Of a DNA stretch of 35,764 bases, positions 1-7,538 are shown piece after piece. A program made the position numbers and the translations under genes. This DNA is from JBFFXF01 sp041569895 (GTDB lineage Bacteria > Planctomycetota > UBA8108 > JACQVS01), in assembly GCA_041569895.1 (NCBI GenBank), contig JBFFXF010000039.1, forward strand, positions 1-35,764, given 5' to 3'. The notes beneath the pieces are model-generated. The model saw only the letters and a list, made by a program, of their open reading frames with translations. It was not told the origin of the DNA and did no database searches. How positions within the stretch are numbered: position 1 is the first letter of the stretch; every line of letters begins with the position of its first letter.

Positions 1-1718
1 AGCAGACGCTGTTTCTCCGCTGCTGGTCCGAGGGCGGCAGGCACGACTTCTCCGTCGGTCATTGCGCCGCTGGCCCGAACGCCTTCGTCGCCTGCGAAAG
101 CTCGGGCGCGCTCGACTTCAGCGGCCCGATCGAGAGCTGGGCCTCCGGTGTGCTGTACGACAACGTCCACATCGACGGCTCGGGGCTCCATCTGGAGAAC
201 CGATGGGGCGCCGACCAGGGAGCTGGGTGGTGCGCCGCCAACGGCGTCATCTGGCAGGCGACCGCCGCCGAGATCCGGTGCCTCAGTCCGCCGGGCGCCG
301 CGAATCGCGCGACCGGCGTCTGGGGCGCGTGCACCGGCGACGGCGTGTTCGATCAGGTGAACGAGTTCGCCGAGCCGGTCTCTCTCTTCCGCTCGCAGCT
401 CGCCGCGCGGCTCGGAAGCGAGGCAGCCGCCGCTCACCTCGGGCCGATCGGCCGACGCCACTTCGGCGCGACGAACCCGGGCGTCGCGCGCGCGAAAGCC
501 CTCGTCGATGCGTCGAACCGTGCTGCCACGACGCTCCGTGAGGTGATCGAGAGCGCCGGCGAGCGGGAGCCGATTCCCGTCGACGGGAACGGCGTTCCCG
601 AAGCTCCGACACCCGCCGCGGCCTCGCGCGACCGCTCGTCCCCGTCAGAAAACCGGCTGACGTTGACTGGCGGGCGGCTCCTCGTCGGCGACCGTCCGCT
701 TCGAGGCGAGCGGTTCACGCCGATCTGGTGGCGCGGGAACATCCGGCCCGGCGAGGCGCCCTCCTTCGGCGCGGCGGTCACGCGATTCGTTCCGGGACGG
801 GTCGGCCGCGGCTTCACCGATGACCTCGACGTGCTCACCGATGACATGATTGCCGCGGGCGTCGCCATCCTCGAGCACCACCACGGCCTCTGGTACGACC
901 GCAGGCGGGACGACCACACGCGCGTCCGCCGCGCGAACGGCAACGTCACGCCGCCGTTCTACGAGCAGCCGTTCGCGCGCAGCGGCGAGGGAACCGCGTG
1001 GGACGGGCTCAGCAAGTACGACCTGACGAGGTTCAACCCCTGGTACTGGAGCCGGCTGCGCCGTTGCGCCGATCTCTGCGACCGGAAGGGACTCGTCCTC
1101 CTCAACCAGCACTACTTCCAGCACAACCTCCTCGAGGCCGGGGCGCACTGGGCCGACTTCCCCTGGCGCTCGGCGAACAACATCAACGACACGGGCTTCC
1201 CCGAGCCGCCACCCTACGCCGGCGACAAGCGCATCTTTCAGGCGCACCTCTTCTACGACGTCACCCACCCGCGACGCCGCGATCTGCACCGGAGGTACGT
1301 CCGGCAGTGCCTGGAGAACTTTGCGGACAACGCGAACGTCATCCACTCGATCGGCGCCGAGTTCACGGGTCCGCTCGAGTTCGTCGAGTTCTGGATCGAC
1401 ACCATCGCCGAGTGGAAGCGCGAGACCGGAAAGCCCGCCCTCGTCAGCCTGAGCTGCACGAAGGACGTCCAGGATGCCATCCTCGCCGATCCGGCCCGCG
1501 CCGCCGCGATCTCGGTGATCGACATCCGCTCCTGGTGGTACGGGAGCGACGGGAAGCTCCACGCGCCGGCGGGCGGCCAGAACCTCTCGCCGCGGCAGCA
1601 CGCTCGCCGTTTGCGGCCGAGGCGACCATCCGCGGAGTCGAGACGGCGCGCCGTCCTCGAGTATCGAGAGAGGCACCCCGGGAAGGCCGTCCTGTTCGAT
1701 GGCCAGCCGGTGCCGTGA
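1..1718 (+). CDS. DUF4955/DUF6298-like secreted protein, 5' end outside the window
   Basis: The reading frame is open from base 3, so this is the C-terminal part of a longer gene. The first ~115 residues (ALDFSGPIESWASGVLYDNV, then WCAANGVIWQATAAEIRC and GVWGACTGDG) look like the end of a right-handed beta-helix of the DUF4955 type. From about residue 240 the chain looks like the DUF6298 barrel: WWRGNIRPGEA, HHHGLWYDRRRDDH, YDLTRFNPWYWSRL, FPEPPPYAGDKRIF and IGAEFTGPLEF. Planctomycete proteins pair these two domains and are thought to act on polysaccharides; no substrate is proven. The Glu in IGAEFTG and the His/Asp-rich HHHGLWYDRRRDDH are candidate active-site residues (inference). The protein stops shortly after EYRERHPGKAVLFDG, earlier than I would expect for the family, so the 3' end may be truncated. 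It converges with the minus-strand gene ending at 1741. Family assignment is from memory of the motifs. Confidence 0.8.
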   Translation, partial: QTLFLRCWSEGGRHDFSVGHCAAGPNAFVACESSGALDFSGPIESWASGVLYDNVHIDGSGLHLENRWGADQGAGWCAANGVIWQATAAEIRCLSPPGAANRATGVWGACTGDGVFDQVNEFAEPVSLFRSQLAARLGSEAAAAHLGPIGRRHFGATNPGVARAKALVDASNRAATTLREVIESAGEREPIPVDGNGVPEAPTPAAASRDRSSPSENRLTLTGGRLLVGDRPLRGERFTPIWWRGNIRPGEAPSFGAAVTRFVPGRVGRGFTDDLDVLTDDMIAAGVAILEHHHGLWYDRRRDDHTRVRRANGNVTPPFYEQPFARSGEGTAWDGLSKYDLTRFNPWYWSRLRRCADLCDRKGLVLLNQHYFQHNLLEAGAHWADFPWRSANNINDTGFPEPPPYAGDKRIFQAHLFYDVTHPRRRDLHRRYVRQCLENFADNANVIHSIGAEFTGPLEFVEFWIDTIAEWKRETGKPALVSLSCTKDVQDAILADPARAAAISVIDIRSWWYGSDGKLHAPAGGQNLSPRQHARRLRPRRPSAESRRRAVLEYRERHPGKAVLFDGQPVP

Positions 1719-1740
1719 TCGAGCAAAGGAGCTCGGCTCC

Positions 1741-2202
1741 TCACTGCTCTCCTTGCCTCTCCCAGCGAAACTCCTCCGAAGCGGGGATGCCGGGGTTGAG
1801 CTCGCAGCCGGCGTCGGCGCTGTACTCGCCGCGAGCGGTGCCGTCGCCGGGCGGTTCGACGATCACCTTGCCGAAGCGATACGTCCCCTCACTCCACTCG
1901 CCCTCGTAGTGCCCGCGTTCCGGGATCCACTGGAGCGTGATTCGACCGACGTCCCGGCCGTAAGTGCTCGAGTACGTCCCCTCGAAGCCGCCCGACGGCC
2001 GTCGCTCGAGAACCACGACTCCCCAGCCGCCACCACCCGTCCATCGGCCCGCGAGGCCGAGCGATTGCGCGCGGGGCGTCTTCCAGACGGAAAGCACCGC
2101 CAGGGCGGAGACGGCCGTGGCGACGAGAAGCAGCGCCGCGACGACGGCGAGCTGCGCTCGCGATTTTCGGGATTGGCGCGGCACGCGAGCTTCCCTTGTC
2201 AT
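1741..2202 (-). CDS. small membrane-anchored hypothetical protein with an exported beta-rich domain
   Basis: This is a 153-residue protein. A basic N-terminus (MTREARVPRQSRKSRA) is followed by one membrane helix at about residues 17-40 (QLAVVAALLLVATAVSALAV). The rest, about 50-150, is a compact beta-rich domain with repeated Gly/Trp/Tyr patterns (AGRWTGGGGWGVVVLERR, GGFEGTYSSTYG, GHYEGEWSEGTYRFGK). The pattern suggests a small lipocalin-like or beta-barrel sheet facing the periplasm; this is inference and I do not recognise a named family. The start at 2202 is chosen because it begins just before the basic/hydrophobic anchor; the frame stays open upstream, but that sequence is antisense to the neighbouring gene. 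No Shine-Dalgarno is visible; an extended -10 lies 6 bases upstream of the ATG. The gene is divergent from the one at 2275 and convergent with the one ending at 1718. Confidence 0.72.
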   Translation of the reverse strand: MTREARVPRQSRKSRAQLAVVAALLLVATAVSALAVLSVWKTPRAQSLGLAGRWTGGGGWGVVVLERRPSGGFEGTYSSTYGRDVGRITLQWIPERGHYEGEWSEGTYRFGKVIVEPPGDGTARGEYSADAGCELNPGIPASEEFRWERQGEQ

Positions 2203-2208
2203 GACGGG

Positions 2209-2217
2209 ATGATAGCA
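2209..2217 (-). promoter_or_regulatory. possible extended -10 for the 153-aa membrane protein
   Basis: On the minus strand TGCTATCAT lies with its last base 6 nt before the ATG at 2202. It fits an extended -10 (TGnTATAAT) with one mismatch. I see no good -35. Transcription from here would give an essentially leaderless mRNA. Confidence 0.3.
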
Positions 2218-2274
2218 TGCGAGCAGAGACGGGCCGCCGACTATCGCGCCCGTTGGCGGGGAGATCTCGAGGAT

Positions 2275-3771
2275 ATGAGACGTGGCATGAAGCTGCGTGG
2301 CCGGATCACGGTGGCCGTTCTGTGGGCGCTGGCTCTCGGCGTCGGAGCGGCGCCGTCTCCGCCGCTTGACGCGCAGGAAGTGACGCGCACCGAGACCTTC
2401 GATCGCGATCCGCGCTGGATCGGCGTCAACAATCGCTCGGCGCGCGAGGCCGAGCCGGTGACGATTCGCCAGGACTTCGGATGGTCGCGCTCCGCCCGCG
2501 CGGGCGGCGAGCCCGGAGAGCTCGGCGGCTTCATCACACCGGCGGGCGAGGCGGCGTACTACGCGAAGGTCATCGAGCCGAAGTCCTTCGACACGCCGCT
2601 CGAGGCGTCCGGATCGCTCGCCTGCCCCGACGGCGCGTTCCACGTCCTGCTCGGTTTCTTCAACGCGGAGACGGTCAACGAGTGGCGCACGCCGAGCTCC
2701 ATCGCCCTGCGCCTGAACGGCCGCGGCACGTTCTTCCACGCCCACGTCGAGTACTGCACGTCGAGGTGGCGCGCCGGGGGCGACACCACTCCGTTCCCGA
2801 CCAGGGAGGACCCCGGGACCGGACGGCGCGCGCTGATCGGATTCCCGAGCGGCGGTCGCGTTCACCGCTGGAGCCTGCGGTACGATCCGGACGGCAACGA
2901 GGGGAAGGGAGTGGTCACGGCGACCCTCGGTGGCGAGACGGCGGTCTGTCTCCTCGAAGACGGTCACAGGGCGGACGGGGCGGTCTTCAACCGCTTCGGC
3001 ATCATGACCGTCGTCAAGAGCGCCGACACCGGCGGCGAGGTCTTCGTCGATGACGTCACCGTCTGCGGGGAGCTCGAGGACTTCGATGACGATCCCCGCT
3101 GGGAGGGCCGGCGGAACCGCGAGACGTACCGGTCGCGCCTCGTGCGTCCCCGTTTCGACTTCGGGTTCACTCCGACGCGTTTTGCCGGCGGCAAGGAGTC
3201 GGGCGAGATCGGCGGCACGATCTTCCGCGGCGACTGTCGCTACCCCGAGCGCATGGCGTCCTTCGGCGGCGCCATCGGGCCGTTGACCCTCGAGAAGCCC
3301 TTACGTGCCTCCGGCAAGCTCGCGATGACGCGCGGCGTCACGGACAGCACGACGCTCTTCGGATTCTTCAACTCCGCGGCGAGCATGCGGCGAAACGATT
3401 CCCAGTCAGACGCGATCCCCGACAGCGTGGTCGGCATTCACATCGAGGGACCGAGCCGCGAGGGGTTCTGCTTCTATCCGGTCTTCCGCGCTCGCGGCGG
3501 CAACGGACGGGCCGCCCGCGCCGACGACTCGCCGCGCATCTTCCCCGACGGGGCATCGCACGAGTGGAGCCTGCGGTACGATCCCGCCGGCGCCGGCGGG
3601 AGGGGACAGATCACCGTCACGCTCGACGGCCGCACGGCGACTCTCGACCTCGAGGAGGGAACGAGGGCGAGCGGCACGCGCCTCGACCGCTTCGGCATCG
3701 TCACCTCCTGGATCGACGGCAACAGCCAGGATGTCTACTGGGACGATGTCGCGTTCACTGTGAGTCAGTGA
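2275..3771 (+). CDS. secreted protein with two tandem copies of one beta-sandwich module
   Basis: This 498-residue protein has an N-terminal signal peptide (MRRGMKLRGRITVAVLWALA, then LGVGAAPSPPLDAQ). Two homologous modules follow, about residues 38-265 and 266-498. Each opens with TFDRDPRW or DFDDDPRW, has a GE(L/I)GG motif (PGELGGFI; SGEIGGTI), then a LLGFFN or LFGFFN strand, a HRWSLRYDPDGN or HEWSLRYDPAGA strand, a T(A/V)TL(G/D)G strand, and ends RFGIM/VT...VDDV or WDDV. This looks like a duplicated concanavalin/laminin-G-like fold, usually carbohydrate-binding or simply structural; the function is not known to me. There is no catalytic signature and no dockerin. A second in-frame ATG at 2287 is a possible start. 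The gene is divergent from the small membrane protein, separated by 72 bases. Confidence 0.8.
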   Translation: MRRGMKLRGRITVAVLWALALGVGAAPSPPLDAQEVTRTETFDRDPRWIGVNNRSAREAEPVTIRQDFGWSRSARAGGEPGELGGFITPAGEAAYYAKVIEPKSFDTPLEASGSLACPDGAFHVLLGFFNAETVNEWRTPSSIALRLNGRGTFFHAHVEYCTSRWRAGGDTTPFPTREDPGTGRRALIGFPSGGRVHRWSLRYDPDGNEGKGVVTATLGGETAVCLLEDGHRADGAVFNRFGIMTVVKSADTGGEVFVDDVTVCGELEDFDDDPRWEGRRNRETYRSRLVRPRFDFGFTPTRFAGGKESGEIGGTIFRGDCRYPERMASFGGAIGPLTLEKPLRASGKLAMTRGVTDSTTLFGFFNSAASMRRNDSQSDAIPDSVVGIHIEGPSREGFCFYPVFRARGGNGRAARADDSPRIFPDGASHEWSLRYDPAGAGGRGQITVTLDGRTATLDLEEGTRASGTRLDRFGIVTSWIDGNSQDVYWDDVAFTVSQ

Positions 3772-3974
3772 CCCGCGACCCGGATCTCTCCGCGCTGAGC
3801 GCGTGGAGTCGTTTCTTCGCGGATCCCCATCCCGTCGAGGCCAGGGCGACCGTGCCACTGCCGTACCGATTCGAGTCGGAGAACGTGGTGACCATCGATG
3901 GCTCGGGGAAGGCCGGCGTCGGCTATCACAAGACGCTGGCGCTCTACCGCGTCACCGACCGGGGCGCCGAGTAA
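3768..3974 (+). other. short doubtful ORF overlapping the previous stop (GTGA), possible gene remnant
   Basis: A GTG at 3768 overlaps the TGA of the preceding gene and opens a 68-codon frame ending TAA at 3974. The peptide includes VEARATVPLPYRFESENVV and GSGKAGVGYHKTLALYRV, which reads more like real protein than random high-GC sequence, but I do not recognise a family. It has no signal peptide and no separate ribosome binding site. It may be a small coupled gene, or the surviving end of a degraded gene whose 5' part was replaced. Confidence 0.3.
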
Positions 3975-3983
3975 TCCTGCCGT

Positions 3984-4010
3984 CTCCGTCCCCGGTCCCG
4001 GTCGGTTTCC
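3984..4010 (+). repeat. short C/G-rich GTCCCGGTCCCGG tract
   Basis: CCGTCTCCGTCCCCGGTCCC followed by GGTCGG lies just downstream of the stop at 3974. The same motif occurs downstream of the stop at 24226 and downstream (on the minus strand) of the CusA stop at 30834. Confidence 0.6.
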
Positions 4011-4017
4011 GACCACG

Positions 4018-4148
4018 ACTCATGAGGAACACAGGAAAACTTACGAAGCCAGGAAGGCCCAATCGATGGCTCCAGCGAAGCTCACGAATCTGAGCCCCAT
4101 CAGGCTTCCGTTTCCTGCTTTCCCGGGTTTCCTTGCTTCCTTGTGAAT
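4018..4148. repeat. MITE-like fold-back element, short copy
   Basis: The left end is purine-rich (ACTCATGAGGAACACAGGAA) and the right end pyrimidine-rich (TTTCCTTGCTTCCTTGTGA), so the two ends are imperfect inverted repeats. The right ~75 bases match the right end of the element at 30437-30750 closely, sharing GAGCCCCATCAG, CTTCCGTTTCCTGC and GCTCACGAA. The element occupies most of the gap between 3974 and 4177, and nothing else is visible there. Confidence 0.7.
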
Positions 4149-4176
4149 CGTCTCTTCGGGATGGGGCGGTATCTCC

Positions 4177-7100
4177 TCACTCGCACCCCGACCCGTTGCA
4201 GATCGCCAGCGTGTCCGGCTCGACGTCACGCCCGCAGTTGGCGGGGCCGGGGGCGGCGGGTGGCTCGTCGCGCAGGAAGAGGTAGGCGAGGATGATCGTG
4301 GCGTCGCTGATGTCGATGGTGCCGTGGTCGTCGACGTCGGCGGCGTCCGGGCACAGTAGCGGCGTGCCGCTGAGAAAAAGGGAGTGGAGGATCTTCACCG
4401 CGTCGGCGATGTTGACCGAGCCGGAGAAGTCGACGTCTCCGCGGCGGAAGATCGACGGGTCGATCCCCTCTCGCAGGCGCACGAAACTGACCACCTCGAG
4501 CGGCTCGATCTCCTCCAGGTTCTCGTCGAGCAGCCGCGCGCTCGGGCCGTCTTCCTCCCAGCCCTGCACGACGACGAGTGCGCCGACCAGGACGCCGTCG
4601 TAGTCGATCGGCGGGTCGAAGACCGCCCAGTGCTCGGGCGGCGGCTGGTCGTTGTGGTGTCCCGCGGTGTAGGCGAGGTGGAAGTAATCGTCGATGACCC
4701 GCGTCTCGTCGCCGAGCGTCACCCGGGCGCTCATCAGCTCGGCCGGTCCGGTGCCCTCCTCGAGGATCTGGAATCGCTCCTCGAAGTGCGCCGTGCTGCC
4801 GTCCTCGAACTCGACGTCGACGGTGTAGGACGGGAGGTGGCTCATGTCACACGGATTGAACGGCGCGTGGCAGTTGAGCGGGAAGTCGCAGAAGAGCGCC
4901 TCGCTGTAGAACAGGTACGGATTGATGGCGGGGGTGATGGCGAGCGGATCGAGCTCCACCTGCGGCGCGGCGAGCGGAATGAAGAGGTTGTGGATCGACA
5001 CCTCGACGATCTCTCCGGGGGCGGCCTCGAACTCTTGCGTGGTGAGAAACGCGTAGCCCTCGCCCTGCCCGAAACCGCGGTCCTGGAAGATCGCCGTCCA
5101 GGTGCCGGGCCCCACGGGGGGAACTCGCGGGCCGTCGAGCTCGAACTGCGCCCATTCGAGGATGTTCGCCGGAGTCGTCCCGGAGGTCTCGAGCACGTGC
5201 ACGCCCGGCCGGAATCCGACGATGATTTTCTGCTCCAGGATCGCGCGCGGGTCCTTGTTCTCGGCGAACCCGCCGCACGCGGTCAGGCCCTCGGGAACGG
5301 TGACGCGGAACTCGGGCGGCGGCTCGTCGGTGGTGGAGATGAGGAACGGACGCACCTGCTTGAAGCGCAGGCGGCCGTCCCGATCGATCTTGAACTCGAA
5401 GTCGAGCAGCACCTCGTCGCGCCGGTGCTCGCCGAGCTCGAATGGATAGCGCGCCTCGACGCTCGCCATCACCTCGCCCATCAGAAGCAGTTGCTCGTCG
5501 CTCAGGATGTAGGTGTCCGGCGGCACGAGGCTGCTCCGGCGGACGCGGAGGATGTTCGTGATGACGCCGTCCTCGAAGACCAGTATGTCCTTCTCCGCGA
5601 TGACGCCCGGGTCGGTGAACACCACCGGCGTGTCCCCGAGCTGGACGTTGATCAGGAAGTTGCGGTCGCCGACGACGTCCGGATTGCCCGTGAACGCGAC
5701 GCCGTTGGCGAGCTCATCGGGGAAGGCCTCCGAGACCAGCACCGCCATGTGCACGTCGGCGTGCGGGATGCGGAAGAACTCGCGCTCCTCGAACGCCCGG
5801 TAGTTCCAGAGGCTCGCCCACACCGCCTTCAGCGACCTGGCGATGCCGTCCTCCCGCGGGTCGGTCGGGTCGCACTGCGACGGTCCGTTGTCGCCGCTGT
5901 CGAGGTCGTCCGCGGCGCACCCCGACACCGAGCGGTACAGCCCGGCCCCGTTGAACTCGAGCTGGTCCTCGGCGTTGGACGACGATCGGAAGCGCACCTT
6001 CCTCTTCGCCGTTCCGAAGACGCGCACCACCTTCAGCGCGATGGCTCGCACGACGCCCGGGTCGACCGCGCCATCCTCGATGATCTCTCTCAGCCTGGCG
6101 AGCTCGACGAAGCGATACGTCGAGTCACCCTTGAACTCCGGCTCCTCGAGGAGCTCGGCGACGTACTCGCGGATGCTCACCGATCGCGCGGGGTCGGAGC
6201 GCGACGGCACGCGGTTCTCGTCGATGAACTGCAAGTAGTACGAGAACGGCACGACGAAGCCCGGCACCCGATGCTCCTCGGGCAGCAGATGGAAGAGGAC
6301 GGCGAAGTTGCCGCCCTTGCCGCCGTAGCGAGTCACCAGGTCGATGGAGCCGTCGACCGGGATGTCCTCCATCGCGTCGAGCCTTCGGTAGTCCGCGTCG
6401 ACGGCCGGCGGCGCGCCGAGGTTGGGCCGGTGGGATTCCCACCAGGCCTCCGCGTCGGCGAGCGTCACTTGATCGTCCACCTCGTATCCGGTGGTCCCGA
6501 CGGTCAGCCGGACCAGCTTGCCGTCGAAGGGCGCGAACGCGTCGAGCGCGTCCTTGACGTAAGCGTTCGGCGTGCCCCGTCGCGCCGTGCGCACCGCGAG
6601 GTGGTCGAGCTCGGTCTGGATGGTGCCGGTGATGACTCCCGCGACGACACCCTCGATGTCGCGAGGCGCCTCCTCGATGACGAGGATGTCCTGGAAGCTG
6701 AACGCGCCGCGCTCGTTGAGCCGGTCGAAATCGCGCAGGGTGAGCACCTTGACCCGCCCGAAGTTCTCGGCGCGGGTGTACGGCACGTACGTGAACGTGT
6801 TGCTCCCGAAGGCGAAGTTGACCTCGAAACCGGGATCCTCCCAGCTCTCGGCTTCGCGAATCGCCGGACGCTCCTTGGGGGAGTACGCGACCGGACCGAG
6901 CGCGAACACCTCGCGAAGCTGATCGTGGACCCACCGCGCCTCCTCGAGGGTCGGCGGCTCCTCGGGGACGGTGAAGATCTCGAACCCGTAGGTCACGGGG
7001 TCGCCCTCGAAGACGAACAGCCTGCCGGCGAAGTACTGCCGCCCCTCGCGGCGCTCGACGAGTGCGAGGTATTCCGCGTCGGAGAGGCCGCTGAACTGGT

Positions 7101-7368
7101 CCGGGAACTCGCTCCTGAAGAAATCCGCGTGCAGCGGGTAGTGGTTGACGTTCTGGAAGAGCGTCGGCAAGAGGTCAGCGCCGCCGTCGGGCACCGGGAC
7201 CGTGAACTTCGTCTGGCGCGCGACGATCGGCAGCAGGCTGGGCTTCGAAAAACGCGTCAGCTCGTCGACGGTGCCGATCCTCGTCAGCCATCCCTCGCCC
7301 TCGCCCCGCGGCGCGCCGGTGAGCGTCATGGCGACCGTCAGGAAACCGTTCCATGCGAGACCGATCAC
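4177..7368 (-). CDS. secreted PEP-synthase/glucan-dikinase-like protein with dockerin-like C-terminus (paralogue A)
   Basis: From the GTG at 7368 the protein has 1063 residues, with a probable signal peptide (VIGLAWNGFLTVAMTLTGAP). Residues ~30-230 form a family-specific N-domain. Then comes a swivel-like segment GVVAGVITGTIQTELDH followed by LAVRTARRGTPNA, whose His (~256) sits where the phosphohistidine of PEP synthase, PPDK and glucan water dikinase lies. An ATP-grasp (PPDK_N) domain follows: YGGKGGNF (~348-355), KVRFRSSSNAEDQLEFNGAG (~457-476), TGNPDVVGDRN and DFEFKIDRDGRLRFKQVRP (~656-674), the last matching the family QxRP ending. Swivel before ATP domain, with no PEP/pyruvate barrel, is the glucan-dikinase order. 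A beta-rich region leads to a dockerin-like pair (RRGDVDFSGSVNIADAV; ADVDDHGTIDISDAT) and a Cys/Pro tail. Enzyme activity and substrate are inference. The frame is open upstream of 7368, but the strong ribosome site decides the start. Confidence 0.85.
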   Translation of the reverse strand: MIGLAWNGFLTVAMTLTGAPRGEGEGWLTRIGTVDELTRFSKPSLLPIVARQTKFTVPVPDGGADLLPTLFQNVNHYPLHADFFRSEFPDQFSGLSDAEYLALVERREGRQYFAGRLFVFEGDPVTYGFEIFTVPEEPPTLEEARWVHDQLREVFALGPVAYSPKERPAIREAESWEDPGFEVNFAFGSNTFTYVPYTRAENFGRVKVLTLRDFDRLNERGAFSFQDILVIEEAPRDIEGVVAGVITGTIQTELDHLAVRTARRGTPNAYVKDALDAFAPFDGKLVRLTVGTTGYEVDDQVTLADAEAWWESHRPNLGAPPAVDADYRRLDAMEDIPVDGSIDLVTRYGGKGGNFAVLFHLLPEEHRVPGFVVPFSYYLQFIDENRVPSRSDPARSVSIREYVAELLEEPEFKGDSTYRFVELARLREIIEDGAVDPGVVRAIALKVVRVFGTAKRKVRFRSSSNAEDQLEFNGAGLYRSVSGCAADDLDSGDNGPSQCDPTDPREDGIARSLKAVWASLWNYRAFEEREFFRIPHADVHMAVLVSEAFPDELANGVAFTGNPDVVGDRNFLINVQLGDTPVVFTDPGVIAEKDILVFEDGVITNILRVRRSSLVPPDTYILSDEQLLLMGEVMASVEARYPFELGEHRRDEVLLDFEFKIDRDGRLRFKQVRPFLISTTDEPPPEFRVTVPEGLTACGGFAENKDPRAILEQKIIVGFRPGVHVLETSGTTPANILEWAQFELDGPRVPPVGPGTWTAIFQDRGFGQGEGYAFLTTQEFEAAPGEIVEVSIHNLFIPLAAPQVELDPLAITPAINPYLFYSEALFCDFPLNCHAPFNPCDMSHLPSYTVDVEFEDGSTAHFEERFQILEEGTGPAELMSARVTLGDETRVIDDYFHLAYTAGHHNDQPPPEHWAVFDPPIDYDGVLVGALVVVQGWEEDGPSARLLDENLEEIEPLEVVSFVRLREGIDPSIFRRGDVDFSGSVNIADAVKILHSLFLSGTPLLCPDAADVDDHGTIDISDATIILAYLFLRDEPPAAPGPANCGRDVEPDTLAICNGSGCE

Positions 7369-7374
7369 GGGCCA

Positions 7375-7384
7375 CCTTCCTTCC
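7375..7384 (-). promoter_or_regulatory. strong ribosome binding site deciding the GTG start of dikinase A
   Basis: On the minus strand GGAAGGAAGG precedes the GTG at 7368 by 6 bases. It places the start just before the hydrophobic signal segment and removes 50 implausible upstream residues. Confidence 0.65.
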
Positions 7385-7538
7385 GCGTACGGGAAAGATA
7401 TCCGAAAAAACCGCGTCCCTTTGCGCTCCCCCGAGGGTATAGTGTAGGCCACAGAAGCCGGGTTTTGGAAGTCATTCCGGACGTCGTTGGGGGTTCGTCC
7501 CGAACGTACCACTGTCACTCTGAGTGCGAGGCGTGACC

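Noticed and set aside
1741..2967. A 408-residue minus-strand protein
   Set aside because: Only its last ~153 residues look real; the rest is antisense to the well-supported secreted protein at 2275-3771.
7430..7450. TATAGT as a plus-strand -10 for the propeller gene at 7539
   Set aside because: No -35 hexamer at 15-18 bases; the hexamers there are C-rich.
4384..7536. Long open frame on the plus strand opposite dikinase A (and the matching ones at 10493-13222, 13483-16545, 21116-24289, 25850-28264 and 32196-34559)
   Set aside because: These are antisense shadows produced by high GC codon use. Their translations are Arg/Asp/Val-rich with no motifs or signal peptides, while the other strand encodes recognisable families.
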